Notes: a model not told the origin generated them from the letters alone. A DNA stretch of 64,000 nt from Acetivibrio clariflavus DSM 19732 (GCF_000237085.1 NC_016627.1:868001-932000); one strand, 5' to 3'. Positions 9,367 to 18,511 are shown, counted from the stretch's first letter. Translations and numbers: made by a program.

Positions 9367-9446
9367 GTGAAAAAACTTCCGCTGAAATATTGCTATAACA
9401 TTTATGCTATGCATAATGTCGCGCAAAAGCGGAAGTAATTTTTCAC
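9367..9446. terminator. Large nested hairpin between fprA and the esterase gene
   Basis: Outer arms GTGAAAAAACTTCCGCT and AGCGGAAGT...TTTTTCAC pair almost perfectly. The loop holds a second hairpin around ACATTTATGC/GCATAATGT. It lies between convergent genes and has T/A runs on both sides, so it can end transcription from both directions. Confidence 0.7.
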
Positions 9447-9506
9447 TTTTGTATATATTAGTTATGGAAAATTTTTAATTACGGAATATCCAGTAGATTA
9501 CTATGC

Positions 9507-10292
9507 TTAATTTCCTTCTGCCAGCCATGCAAACCCTTTTGCAAAATATTTATTCCAGAATTCCATATTGTGACTGCCTGTGTCTTCGATATAAGTAACT
9601 TTTACATCGTGATTGGACAAAAACTGGTAAAACTGGCGATTGTCTTCAATTAAAAAATCTTCGGTTCCGCAGGCCATATAAATATCCGGGATGTTTTTTC
9701 CCTGCTGTTTTAACTTCTTTACGAGAACTTCCGGGTTGTTGTCACTTTCAATAAGCCGGTCTAAATCACCAAAACAATTCCGATAATAGTAGTAGTTTGC
9801 GAACTGATTTTCTTCACCGGGTTTCATTCCAGCTATTCGATGTATAATTAGTGCAGAGGAAAGGGCGACAATTTTTCCAAAAGTTTCAGGGTATGCAAGA
9901 CCTGTGTGCAAGGCACCGAAACCGCCCATGGATAGTCCGCTGATAAATGTGTCTTCTTTACTCATGCAGAGTCCGAAGGTTTTTTGAAGATACTGAACCA
10001 ATTCTGACCCGACAAATGTGCAATATTTGCCGCCAGTTGACTGTGAATCCAGATAAAAGCTATTTTCACCGTTTGGAAATATCAAAGCAAAGTTGTATTT
10101 TTCACCCAGGTCATAAATCCGGTTCCATCCACTTCCATGGCCTGAATAACCGTGTAAAACAAATACTGTTTTACATTTTCGATTATAATGAGGATTATTT
10201 TCTTGAGCAAGCGTATCGTTTGGCATGTACATTTTAAAAGAAACTGGACGTATTAAAGAGTGTGAATAAAAGCTAATTTTTAATTCGGCCAT
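9507..10292 (-). CDS. Esterase D / tributyrin-esterase-like alpha/beta hydrolase
   Basis: A 261-residue carboxylesterase of the putative-esterase family (PF00756). The oxyanion-hole region is VFVLHGYSGHGSGW, and the nucleophile elbow GLSMGG gives Ser121. The probable acid is Asp212 in CGTEDFL and the base His241 in GSHNMEFW. No signal peptide is seen, so it should act on small acyl esters in the cytoplasm. Start ATG follows an AAAGGA site. Related clostridial enzymes act on short-chain or feruloyl/acetyl esters released from plant polymers; the substrate here is unknown. Confidence 0.83.
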   Translation of the reverse strand: MAELKISFYSHSLIRPVSFKMYMPNDTLAQENNPHYNRKCKTVFVLHGYSGHGSGWNRIYDLGEKYNFALIFPNGENSFYLDSQSTGGKYCTFVGSELVQYLQKTFGLCMSKEDTFISGLSMGGFGALHTGLAYPETFGKIVALSSALIIHRIAGMKPGEENQFANYYYYRNCFGDLDRLIESDNNPEVLVKKLKQQGKNIPDIYMACGTEDFLIEDNRQFYQFLSNHDVKVTYIEDTGSHNMEFWNKYFAKGFAWLAEGN

Positions 10293-10726
10293 ATCATTTT
10301 TCCTTTCTTCAAATTATAATTTTATACCATAGGAAATTTTATAAAACAATATGTTTGATAACTTTTATTTTGATACAAAATGTTTCAGAAATCAATCTTT
10401 TTGCATTTGTAATTAATTTGCTATTATTAATTTAAAAAAAAGCCGATTAATAATATGTATTATTTTTAGTTTCATTTATGATGCTATTAAAAAATTTTCG
10501 TAATAATTGCATATCAATAAATTTACAGACTATAGAGAGGAATACCTGATTGTTATCAGTCAATAGTGTAAACTCTGACTAGCTGAGAAATTAACAGCGT
10601 TACTGCTCAAATAACAAAAGTAAATATAAAAAGCTATATATCAATGTTATGCCAATGATAAATTGATAAATACAATAGGCAAATGTATGCTTATTGGGTA
10701 TATTTAATTTATCCAGGAGGATATTT
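10293..10726. other. AT-rich leader region upstream of the first receptor
   Basis: About 430 nt without a gene. It contains the shared AGCCGATTAATAATATG motif at 10441-10457 (listed separately). I see no recognised riboswitch fold. Confidence 0.5.
10441..10457 (+). promoter_or_regulatory. Candidate sigma-28-like promoter element, receptor 1
   Basis: AGCCGATTAATAATATG occurs identically upstream of both tandem receptors (here and at 13103). GCCGATTA resembles the GCCGATAA -10 of motility sigma factor SigD/FliA. The -35 TAAA is not well matched here. The motif would imply a 5' leader of about 270 nt. Confidence 0.4.
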
Positions 10727-12880
10727 ATGAAAAAAATAAAGCGAGACTTACAAAGTAAGAACATTATAAAGATAGTTATATTTTCTATAATAATTTTTTT
10801 ACTTGTATTTTTGACACTTACCTTCTCAGCTTTACTGATAGGATCAGTATCCGGTGTTTCAGCAACAATTATTCTTATTGCAGCTTTGATTTTTGAAGTC
10901 ATTGGATTTATAACAATATTGACAGTTCTATTTAAGTTTTTTCGTTCCGTTGATTCGGTAAATTCAAAAGTTCAGTCGCTTGCTCATGGAGATTTGAAAG
11001 CGGATGATATTCTCAAGGAAGAGAGTTTTGGTCTCAGTTTGCTGACTGAAACTTTTAATGACATGAAATCCAATCTTATTAATTTTATTTCGTTGACCAA
11101 AGTTAATATAATAACTATATCCGATGCTATTGAGAGCTTGTCAAAAAGTATGGATAGAAGTTACATGGGCAATAAGCGAATAGCAGCCAGTATGGAAAAT
11201 GTAGCCGAAAGGGCTAATGATCAGGCGAAGCTTATGGGCGATGCCATGGCTGGCATTGATGAAGTAAAAAACAGAATAGAAATTATTACCGAGAGTATTG
11301 AAAAGTTTGAGAAGTCGGTTGAAGAATCGGTACGTGCAACGGCATCGGGGGTAAAGAATCTGGAGGAGTACTATAAACAGGTTAATATTATTTCGGATAA
11401 TTTGAACAGTACTTCAGAATATATTAAAAAATTGAATGCTGATATAACACAGATAGATAATATTGGTAAACTTATTACCAAGACCAGTGAGCAGTTGAAA
11501 CTTTTAGGGCTTAATGCTTCAGTTGAAGCGGCCAAAGCAGGTGAATCGGGTAAAGGTTTTTCTGTTGTAGCTCATGAAATGAATTTGCTGTCGGCAGCAA
11601 CCAAAGAGAGCGTTGGCAAAATAAGTGATATACTGAAAAATATCCAGGATAGAAGTGAACTTGTAAGCAAAAGTATAGATGAGTGTGTGGAGAGTTATGA
11701 TGTCAGCAAAGATATATTTAAATCTATCAAACAGTCTTTTGATATTATCTACAATAATGCAAATGTACTTGAAGCGGATATAAAGAAGGTTCACAACGAA
11801 GCAAATTTAATCAATTCAAGTGCACACGAGATTAATGAAAAAAGTCAGGAACTTTATAAGATTTCGGAAGATATATCAAATAAAACCAATGAGGTTTCAG
11901 CAGTAACCTTAGAAGAATTGGAAGAATTGCAGAAGATTAATATAAGCACTTCATCGTTGAATCATATGCTTGAAGGATTTGAAACACTAATTGAAAAATT
12001 CAACACATCGGTAGTTCCGGTTGATGCTGATAGTGAAAAGCAATTGCGAATTGCCTTTGTGAGTCCTTTGGATAATGAGTTTTGGTATGTTATTCGTAAA
12101 GGTGTCTTGTATGCCAAGAAGGAACTGGCTAAAAAGAATGTAGTAATAGATTTTTACGGCATTGAGGAAGATGTAGGACCTAAAATTAGGGAATCCTTTA
12201 AAGAGGCAATGGACAATAATGTCGATGGTATTATTGTAACGGGCTTTGATCCTCTTCTTGCTGAGTTGATTGAGCAGGCTTATCAAAAGAATATTCCCGT
12301 TATGACCTTTAATGTTGATTTGCCGGTAAAATCAAAGCGTATTGCTTATTTTGGGCCGGATATAAGTTTAACTGGAGTTGTTACTGCCCGTGCTTTATCA
12401 AAAACTTTGGGCGGAAAAGGTGAAGTTGCTATTTTAACAGGTAGCGGAAGGGTATTTTGGGAAAATGAGACTTTGGCTGCACTTAAGAAATACAAGGGTA
12501 TAAAGGTAACAGTAAAGGAAGGCTGTGCAGATGATATTGAACTTTCTTATACTGTAGCAAAAGAACTGCTCACAAAGAATAGTAAAATACGTGCGATGAG
12601 TGTTCATGGTGTTGGAATGTTTGGGGCTATCAGAGCTATTGAAGAGCTTGACCTTGTGGGCAAGACCTTTATTGTAAGTTGTTTCTACGGCAAAGAAGTA
12701 GCAAGATATATCAAAAAAGGAATAGTTTGTGCTGCTATAAGTCATGATCCGTTTGGACAGGCTCACGATGCGATTATTCATATGTACAACATGTTAGTTA
12801 CAGGGCAAAAACCTGAAGGTGAACATATTTGGTCACGTCTGGAAATAATAGATAGAAAGAGCATTTATGACTTACTTTAG
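10727..12880 (+). CDS. Chemoreceptor-like protein with C-terminal RbsB/LacI-type sugar-binding domain (copy 1)
   Basis: A 717-residue methyl-accepting chemotaxis-type protein with an unusual layout. Two membrane helices (about 12-38 and 46-70) are joined by a few residues, so there is no extracellular sensor. A HAMP-like segment (about 70-120) follows. The long coiled-coil signalling domain has its tip near 258-292 (LGLNASVEAAKAGESGKGFS, then VVAHEMNLL). From about residue 438 a type I periplasmic-binding/LacI-effector fold begins with RIAFVSPLDNEFWYVIRKGV. By topology this domain is cytoplasmic. It may sense an internal sugar or bind a partner. ATG 10727 has AGGAGG at 10716-10721. The paralogue at 13410 has the same length. 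No cheA or cheW gene is nearby. Confidence 0.88.
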   Translation: MKKIKRDLQSKNIIKIVIFSIIIFLLVFLTLTFSALLIGSVSGVSATIILIAALIFEVIGFITILTVLFKFFRSVDSVNSKVQSLAHGDLKADDILKEESFGLSLLTETFNDMKSNLINFISLTKVNIITISDAIESLSKSMDRSYMGNKRIAASMENVAERANDQAKLMGDAMAGIDEVKNRIEIITESIEKFEKSVEESVRATASGVKNLEEYYKQVNIISDNLNSTSEYIKKLNADITQIDNIGKLITKTSEQLKLLGLNASVEAAKAGESGKGFSVVAHEMNLLSAATKESVGKISDILKNIQDRSELVSKSIDECVESYDVSKDIFKSIKQSFDIIYNNANVLEADIKKVHNEANLINSSAHEINEKSQELYKISEDISNKTNEVSAVTLEELEELQKINISTSSLNHMLEGFETLIEKFNTSVVPVDADSEKQLRIAFVSPLDNEFWYVIRKGVLYAKKELAKKNVVIDFYGIEEDVGPKIRESFKEAMDNNVDGIIVTGFDPLLAELIEQAYQKNIPVMTFNVDLPVKSKRIAYFGPDISLTGVVTARALSKTLGGKGEVAILTGSGRVFWENETLAALKKYKGIKVTVKEGCADDIELSYTVAKELLTKNSKIRAMSVHGVGMFGAIRAIEELDLVGKTFIVSCFYGKEVARYIKKGIVCAAISHDPFGQAHDAIIHMYNMLVTGQKPEGEHIWSRLEIIDRKSIYDLL

Positions 12881-12927
12881 TTTGTATTGCGGTTTTTAGC
12901 TTTTATATATAGCAGAGAATAACAAAT

Positions 12928-12970
12928 ATAGTTTTGTTTTTGCCTATAAACAAAACTATGTTTGTTTTTA
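12928..12970 (+). terminator. Terminator after receptor copy 1
   Basis: A 12-bp perfect stem (ATAGTTTTGTTT at 12928-12939, AAACAAAACTAT at 12948-12959) with an 8-nt loop is followed by GTTTGTTTTTA. Confidence 0.75.
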
Positions 12971-13084
12971 TATCCATTTCTTTTTTTAAAATAATTTTAA
13001 ATTGCAGATTGCAATAGTAAATAAAAAATATTTTTAAAGATTTTTTATTTTACTTATTTATCAGTTATTTAATAAAACTTATTG

Positions 13085-13119
13085 TAATTAATTTTTTAAA
13101 ATAGCCGATTAATAATATG
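13085..13119 (+). promoter_or_regulatory. Candidate sigma-28-like promoter, receptor 2
   Basis: TAAT (13085-13088), a 15-nt spacer and GCCGATTA (13104-13111) differ little from the SigD consensus TAAA-N15-GCCGATAA. The same 17-nt block lies upstream of receptor 1. Confidence 0.45.
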
Positions 13120-13409
13120 ATATGTTTTGATAGGAATAACTGAAACGTTCTGAAATGATTTGTCAGAAAGCAGATTGGTATTTTTTATATAGTATTTCAA
13201 ATCTATTTCTTACTAGTACAACTGACTGTTCCAATAGAGTTTATGAAATACTTTATAAAGTTTGTTTTAATAACGGGTTTTTTATACTGAAAATAACAAG
13301 AAGTAGACATAAAATTTAATTACATATATTTATGTTAACAAATATATTCTATAAATGCAGTAGATGAAAGTCTGCTGATTGTTAGCTATATTGTAATAGG
13401 AGGACGTTT

Positions 13410-15563
13410 ATGAAAAATGCTAGACAAAGTATACGCAGCAAAAACATCATAAAATCAATACTGTTTTCCATTGTAGCTTTTTTATTTGTATTTGTAACAC
13501 TTACAATTTTAGCTTTACTCCTAGGAACTTTATCAGGAATTTCTTTAAGAATTACTCTTACTGCAGCTTTGATTTTTGAAGCTTTAGGATTCATAATATT
13601 ATTGACGGTTTTGTTTAAGTTTTTTAGGTCTATTGATGCGGTTAATAACAAAGTTCAATTACTTGCCAGTGGAGAACTGAAAGCAGATGATATTCTCAAG
13701 GAAGATAGTTTTGGATTAGAGGTTTTAACGGTGGCTTTTAATGACATGAAGTCAAATCTGCTCAATTTCATTTCATTGACCAAAGTTAATGTAATAACTA
13801 TATCCGATGCCATTGATAATCTGTCAAAAAGTATGGATAGAAGTTACATGGGCAATAAACGAATAGCAGCCAGTATGGAAAATGTTGCTGAAAGGGCCAA
13901 TGATCAGGCAAAGCTTATGGGTGATGCCATGGCTGGTATTGATGAAGTAAAAAATCGAATAGAAATTATTACCGAGAGTATTGAAAAATTTGAGAAGTCG
14001 GTTGAAGAATCGGTACGTGCAACAGCATCAGGAGTGGAAAATCTGGAGGAGTACTATAAGCAGGTTAATATTATTTCAGATAATTTGAACAGTACTTCAG
14101 AGTATATTAAGAAATTGAATGCTGATATAACACAGATAGATAATATTGGTAAACTTATTGCAAAAACCAGTGAACAGCTGAAACTTTTAGGGCTTAATGC
14201 TTCAGTTGAAGCGGCCAAAGCAGGCGAATCGGGTAAAGGATTTTCTGTTGTAGCCCATGAAATGAATTTGCTGTCGGCAGCGACCAAAGAAAGCGTTAGC
14301 AAAATAAGTGAAATACTTAAAAAAATTCAAAATAGAAGTGGGCTTGTAAGCAAAAGTATAGATGAGTGTGTGGAGAGTTATGATGTCAGCAAGGATATAT
14401 TTAAATCCATCAAACAGTCTTTTGATATTATCTACAATAATGCAAATATACTTGAAGCAGATATAAAGAAGGTTCACAACGAAGCAAATTTAATCAATTC
14501 AAGTGCTCATGAGATAAATGAAAAAAGTCAGGAACTTTATAAGATTTCAGAAGATATATCAAATAAGACCAATGAGGTTTCGGCAGTAACCCAAGAAGAA
14601 TTGGAGGAATTGCAGAAGATTCATATAAGTTCTTCATCGCTGAGTCATATGCTTGAAGGATTTGAAATACTAATTGAAAAATTCAACACATCGGTAGTTC
14701 CGGTCGATGCTGACAGTGACAGGCAATTGCGAATTGCCTTTATCTGTCCTTTGGATAATGAATTTTGGTTTGTTATTCGTAAAGGTGTCTTGTATGCCAA
14801 GAAAGAACTGGCTAAAAAGAATGTAGCAATAGATTTTTACGGTATTGAGGAAGATGTAGGGCCTCAGCTTAGGAGATTGGTAAAAGAAGCAATAGACAAT
14901 AATGTTAATGGTATTATTGTTCCGGGTTTTGATCCTCTTCTTGCTGAGTTGATTGAGCAGGCTTATCAAAAGAATATTCCCGTTATGACCTTTAATATTG
15001 ATTTGCCGGTAGAATCAAAGCGTATTGCTTATTTTGGGCCTGACATCAAATCAACCGGAACTGTGGTTGCTCGAATTATGGCAAAAGCATTAGACGGAAA
15101 GGGAGAAGTAGCATTCTTGACAGCTGAGGGAGATGATTTCGGAAGAGAGAGTACTTTGGCTGAACTCAAGAAATATAGAGGTATAAAAGTTGCAGCACAG
15201 GCATCATGTGCAGACAATATAGAACTTTCATATGCTACAATAAAAGATCTGCTCACGAGAAACAGTAATATACGTGCCATATCGGTTTACGGAGCCGGAT
15301 TGTATGGTGCAGTCAGGGCTGTAGAAGAACTGGGATTAGTAGGTAAAACCCTAATTATAAGTTGTTTCTATAACAAAGATATAGCTGAGTACATTAAGAA
15401 AGGGGTAATATATGCAGCTATAAGCCATGATCCCTTTGGTCAGGCTCATGATGCCGTTATTCATCTTTATAATATGCTGGTTACCGGACAAAGACCTGAA
15501 AGTGATGTTATTTGGGCAAACATCGAGATAATAAATAAAAACAATATCTACGATTTGCTTTAG
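13410..15563 (+). CDS. Chemoreceptor-like protein with C-terminal RbsB/LacI-type sugar-binding domain (copy 2)
   Basis: Tandem paralogue of the gene at 10727, also 717 residues, with the same order: two closely spaced membrane helices, HAMP-like linker, signalling coiled coil and sugar-binding-like domain (RIAFICPLDNEFWFVIRKGV from about residue 440). Residues 120-435 differ from copy 1 at only about a dozen positions, while third-codon positions differ more often. The C-terminal domain has diverged clearly, especially around residues 540-640 (AFLTAEGDDFGRES against AILTGSGRVFWENE in copy 1). The two proteins therefore probably share signalling partners but recognise different ligands. ATG 13410 follows TAGGAGGACG. 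Confidence 0.88.
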   Translation: MKNARQSIRSKNIIKSILFSIVAFLFVFVTLTILALLLGTLSGISLRITLTAALIFEALGFIILLTVLFKFFRSIDAVNNKVQLLASGELKADDILKEDSFGLEVLTVAFNDMKSNLLNFISLTKVNVITISDAIDNLSKSMDRSYMGNKRIAASMENVAERANDQAKLMGDAMAGIDEVKNRIEIITESIEKFEKSVEESVRATASGVENLEEYYKQVNIISDNLNSTSEYIKKLNADITQIDNIGKLIAKTSEQLKLLGLNASVEAAKAGESGKGFSVVAHEMNLLSAATKESVSKISEILKKIQNRSGLVSKSIDECVESYDVSKDIFKSIKQSFDIIYNNANILEADIKKVHNEANLINSSAHEINEKSQELYKISEDISNKTNEVSAVTQEELEELQKIHISSSSLSHMLEGFEILIEKFNTSVVPVDADSDRQLRIAFICPLDNEFWFVIRKGVLYAKKELAKKNVAIDFYGIEEDVGPQLRRLVKEAIDNNVNGIIVPGFDPLLAELIEQAYQKNIPVMTFNIDLPVESKRIAYFGPDIKSTGTVVARIMAKALDGKGEVAFLTAEGDDFGRESTLAELKKYRGIKVAAQASCADNIELSYATIKDLLTRNSNIRAISVYGAGLYGAVRAVEELGLVGKTLIISCFYNKDIAEYIKKGVIYAAISHDPFGQAHDAVIHLYNMLVTGQRPESDVIWANIEIINKNNIYDLL

Positions 15564-15621
15564 TTTATTGGAATTAGTAAGTTTGGGGATGGAAAAAGTT
15601 TTAGTTACAGACAGGTAAAGA

Positions 15622-15675
15622 TTCTCCTTCTTGGCAGAATTTAATTATTGATTGCCGGGAAGGAGAAAATTTTAT
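15622..15675 (+). terminator. Terminator after receptor copy 2
   Basis: A 15-bp stem with two G-T pairs (left arm 15622-15636, right arm 15653-15667) precedes AATTTT. Confidence 0.65.
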
Positions 15676-15791
15676 GTAAACAAATTATTTATGTTATACT
15701 TAACATTTATTGGATTTTAAAAGGAATGATGTAATAGTATTTACTTTTGTGCAAAGTTTACATAATATATTTGAATTTCTATGGCCATTTA

Positions 15792-15799
15792 TTATTTTT
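15792..15799. repeat. Left 8-bp target-site duplication of the IS4 element
   Basis: TTATTTTT directly abuts the left inverted repeat and is repeated at 17336-17343 on the other side. Confidence 0.8.
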
Positions 15800-17335
15800 A
15801 TCAACTTTCGCAGGAAACAACTGATAGCTTTGCCTTGATATGAACAGGCAAACAAGTGACAAAGTAGTTGAGAAACTCGTTGACTGTTTCCTTTGTCAAA
15901 AGCAGTTTTTCCTGTAAAGTAGTTTTTAAAGCCTCTATTATAAGCTGCAGTGCCTCATGGAATTTAATGTCCTCAAGTTCATCGCAGCAATAGTAGAACA
16001 AAGTACCAATAGTGCGTAAATCAGTATTATTGCGGTTCTCAACCGCTAACATAATGTACCTTGAAAAAACAATAGTTGTATGGGCAACCATCATATCATA
16101 AGAACGACCTTGAAATTCCTTAGCCAGCTTAAGGTATGACTTACACATCTTGAAGAATACCTCTATGTCCCAGCGTTTTCCGTATATCCTGATTATCTCT
16201 GTTTCGGGAAGACTAGTATCTGTAGATATGAGAGCTAGCCATTTACTCTTGTTTCTTCGGTCACGGACAAAGACAATTTTTGCTGGAATGTGGTTTCCTT
16301 CTTTATCGTGTAATTCTACCATAACTGAAGCAAGGTATTTTGATCTTCCTCTACGTTTCCTGACAGTTCGGTATATCTCTCTCAATGATTTTTTTTCACC
16401 ATTGAAGTTATAGTAAATCTTGGGAGTATCCTTTACCATAGCTATCACATTAAGATTCATCTTACAAATTTTGATAATAGTAGCCGGAAAGGAGAACCAA
16501 CTGTCAAATAAAACATATTTTGCTTTAATACCGGTAGCAACTGCTTGTTCCAGCATAGACAGAGCAGATTCCGGTGAAGTGGCTAAGGCATTCTGTCGGC
16601 GTTTAAAACCAACGGTTCTTTTATCTATAGTATTTTTCGCTGGATTAATGCAAACCCTTGGATTTGTTGAACTTAAAAGGTTGAAGGCCACAGGAATAAA
16701 TGAATTACCGTCTGTCCAACCAAGTGTAAGCATACGAAAGCCTTTTTTATTCTTATTGCCGTCAGCATGATCTTTGACCCAACTTAAAAGCTCAACTGAC
16801 TTGCTTCTTGTCCTACTGTAGAAGGAATCGTCAATTACAAAGGCATCAACCCGTTCATCTGACGTTAATCTATCGATATGATGATTTATGACCTTTGCAG
16901 AAAGCAAATATAAAAATCTTTGCCAGTTGATATGTATGGAATTTAAGAATCTGTAGACCACATCCCTTGCAAATGGTATATCAAAGCTTTCTGCTTTATA
17001 GTTCATAAACAGATTTTTGCCTGTAAAAACAAGTTCAAACAGTACTTTGAATACCGTAAGACAAGGAATACCTTTATCTTTATATGCGTTTGACTTTTTT
17101 AACAGATAGCCTACAGAAAACATTTTGAAAAAGTTATCAACTGTCAAAGAAAATCTATTTTCTTCCTTAACCTTCTGTGATACAATAGACATGTTCAAGA
17201 ACCTCCAAATTGTCGATTTAATAGGGTTTGGATACTTCTATTATATCACATAGAAGGGGGTTCTTGTATTTTTTATTGCCCAAATCTATTGATTTTTCAA
17301 TGTTCAGTGCACATTATTCACGTGCGAAAGTTGAT
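15800..17335. mobile_element. Intact IS4-family insertion sequence
   Basis: A 1536-bp element bounded by perfect 13-bp terminal inverted repeats (ATCAACTTTCGCA at 15800-15812; TGCGAAAGTTGAT at 17323-17335). It is flanked by an 8-bp direct repeat TTATTTTT. It contains one complete transposase gene on the minus strand. Clean ends and intact duplication point to a recent insertion. Confidence 0.88.
15801..17198 (-). CDS. IS4-family DDE transposase
   Basis: A 465-residue transposase. Catalytic pieces are visible: first Asp in FVIDDSFYSR (about residue 121), second Asp in VLFDSWFSFP (about 227), and the IS4-family Y(2)R(3)E(6)K signature as YGKRWDIEVFFKMCKSYLK near residue 343. The frame is intact and the stop codon overlaps the left inverted repeat. 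Start ATG at 17198 has AGGTTCTTG upstream. The IS lies after the terminator of receptor copy 2 and interrupts no recognisable gene. Confidence 0.92.
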   Translation of the reverse strand: MNMSIVSQKVKEENRFSLTVDNFFKMFSVGYLLKKSNAYKDKGIPCLTVFKVLFELVFTGKNLFMNYKAESFDIPFARDVVYRFLNSIHINWQRFLYLLSAKVINHHIDRLTSDERVDAFVIDDSFYSRTRSKSVELLSWVKDHADGNKNKKGFRMLTLGWTDGNSFIPVAFNLLSSTNPRVCINPAKNTIDKRTVGFKRRQNALATSPESALSMLEQAVATGIKAKYVLFDSWFSFPATIIKICKMNLNVIAMVKDTPKIYYNFNGEKKSLREIYRTVRKRRGRSKYLASVMVELHDKEGNHIPAKIVFVRDRRNKSKWLALISTDTSLPETEIIRIYGKRWDIEVFFKMCKSYLKLAKEFQGRSYDMMVAHTTIVFSRYIMLAVENRNNTDLRTIGTLFYYCCDELEDIKFHEALQLIIEALKTTLQEKLLLTKETVNEFLNYFVTCLPVHIKAKLSVVSCES

Positions 17336-17633
17336 TTATTTTTGTTAATTTCTATCTATTTATATAAGTCAATGCATTTGTTTAATGGATTTGAATATAT
17401 TTAAATTTGAGTCTTAAACATTAAATACAATAAAAGATATTAATATTGTGTATTTTAATTTTGCAAAAACATACATAAAATAGTAGTAACAATAAACAAA
17501 ATAAAAAATGTTTTGAAAATAAGTAGAATTGAATAAATATAAAATTTCATTTTTTAATAAAATGTCTGTCTTATTAATAAAATACTTTTTTTATTATTAA
17601 AGATAAAATAAGTAAAAACTGTGGGGGGTAAAA
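17336..17633. other. AT-rich region upstream of agrB
   Basis: Starts with the right TSD copy TTATTTTT (17336-17343). The remainder is extremely AT-rich with no gene or clear operator. Confidence 0.4.
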
Positions 17634-18224
17634 ATGATAGATGCTTTCAGTAAAAAAGTTACCGGTTTAATTAAGAAAAATCTAAATGATATCACTCCTG
17701 AAAAAGAAGAAGTTATAGATTACGGCATTAAAATACTTGTTTACGAGACAATTGTTATAGCTTCTGCTTTTTCTGCCGCACTATTTTTCGGAGTTTTTAA
17801 ATATTTTTTGGCGGTATTTTTAATCTACAGTATTTTGCGAATGGTAGAGGGCGGGGCTCATATGAATTCACGCATAAAATGTATTGCAACATATGCTGCT
17901 ATAATCTTTGGATCTATATTTCTATCGAAAAATATTTATATTGCCAGTCCATACTATTCTATCCCAGTCTTTTTGATAAACTTTTTTGCAGCATATAAAT
18001 ATGCACCCGGAGATTCATTGGAAAAGCCTATATTAAAGAAAAAACTTAAGGTTAAACTAAAAGTGTTGTCACTGATTGTGATTACAGTACTTTCTTTAGG
18101 CTCATTTATCCTATGGTATTCTGACAAAATTCTCTTTAATGCTGCTTTAATTACATCATTATCAGTAACCTTTCTCTTGTCTCCTATAGGCTATAGATTT
18201 GCAAAATGCCAAAGAGGAAGTTAG
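17634..18224 (+). CDS. agrB: AgrB-type autoinducer-processing membrane peptidase
   Basis: A 196-residue integral membrane cysteine endopeptidase that cleaves and cyclises the AgrD peptide. The catalytic pair is visible as GGAHMNSRIKC: His76 and Cys83 at the family spacing. About five hydrophobic segments follow the typical pattern, and the N-terminal amphipathic region starts MIDAFSKKVTGLIKKNLNDI. Start ATG follows GTGGGGGGT. The agrD gene lies 44 nt downstream. No agrC or agrA follows; the next regulators, at 21471 and 22184, are OmpR/EnvZ-type and belong to the ABC transporter locus. The sensing receptor must lie elsewhere or the peptide signals differently. Confidence 0.9.
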   Translation: MIDAFSKKVTGLIKKNLNDITPEKEEVIDYGIKILVYETIVIASAFSAALFFGVFKYFLAVFLIYSILRMVEGGAHMNSRIKCIATYAAIIFGSIFLSKNIYIASPYYSIPVFLINFFAAYKYAPGDSLEKPILKKKLKVKLKVLSLIVITVLSLGSFILWYSDKILFNAALITSLSVTFLLSPIGYRFAKCQRGS

Positions 18225-18268
18225 ATTAGAGATTAAATTTGTAAAGGTTATATATGGGGGGTGACATT

Positions 18269-18412
18269 ATGATTAAGAGAAAAGTGCCTTATTTCCTTAG
18301 TACCATTCTTGCACTGTTGGCAGTATCTGCTGCATCTTTATCGGCTTCTACCAGTTTCCCGTTTGTTGCCTATCAGCCGAAAATGCCGAAATCTTTAATA
18401 AAAGAAAATTAA
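18269..18412 (+). CDS. agrD: AgrD-like autoinducing peptide precursor without cysteine
   Basis: A 47-residue peptide just after agrB, with GGGGGGTGAC as ribosome binding site. It has a basic start (MIKRKVPYFL), a hydrophobic helix and the hallmark AgrD tail YQPKMPKSL (from residue 35). The expected ring cysteine is absent: the region before the tail reads ASTSFPFVA. Ser29 or Ser27 could close a lactone instead of a thiolactone, as known for some staphylococcal peptides. Counting back from YQP, the cysteine position of clostridial AgrD proteins would fall near Phe30, so ring size is uncertain. A strong terminator ends the agrBD unit. Confidence 0.85.
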   Translation: MIKRKVPYFLSTILALLAVSAASLSASTSFPFVAYQPKMPKSLIKEN

Positions 18413-18511
18413 CTAGCATGATAATTGATTGATAATAAAAAAGCAATTTTGAGATTTTGTCAGAAACCACTGGTTTTGAGCCTTTTATTGGTTAATGTTA
18501 TGGGAAGTTTG

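Larger units (their letters stand above)
12881..13409. other. Spacer between the two receptors
   Basis: Contains a terminator (12928-12970) and the repeated AGCCGATTAATAATATG element (13103-13119). The rest is very AT-rich with no open frame I can support, so the two receptors are probably separate transcription units. Confidence 0.5.

Noticed and set aside
10458-10726. Possible riboswitch in the long leader of receptor 1
   Set aside because: No c-di-GMP, purine or other known core motif, and the leader is not conserved with that of receptor 2.
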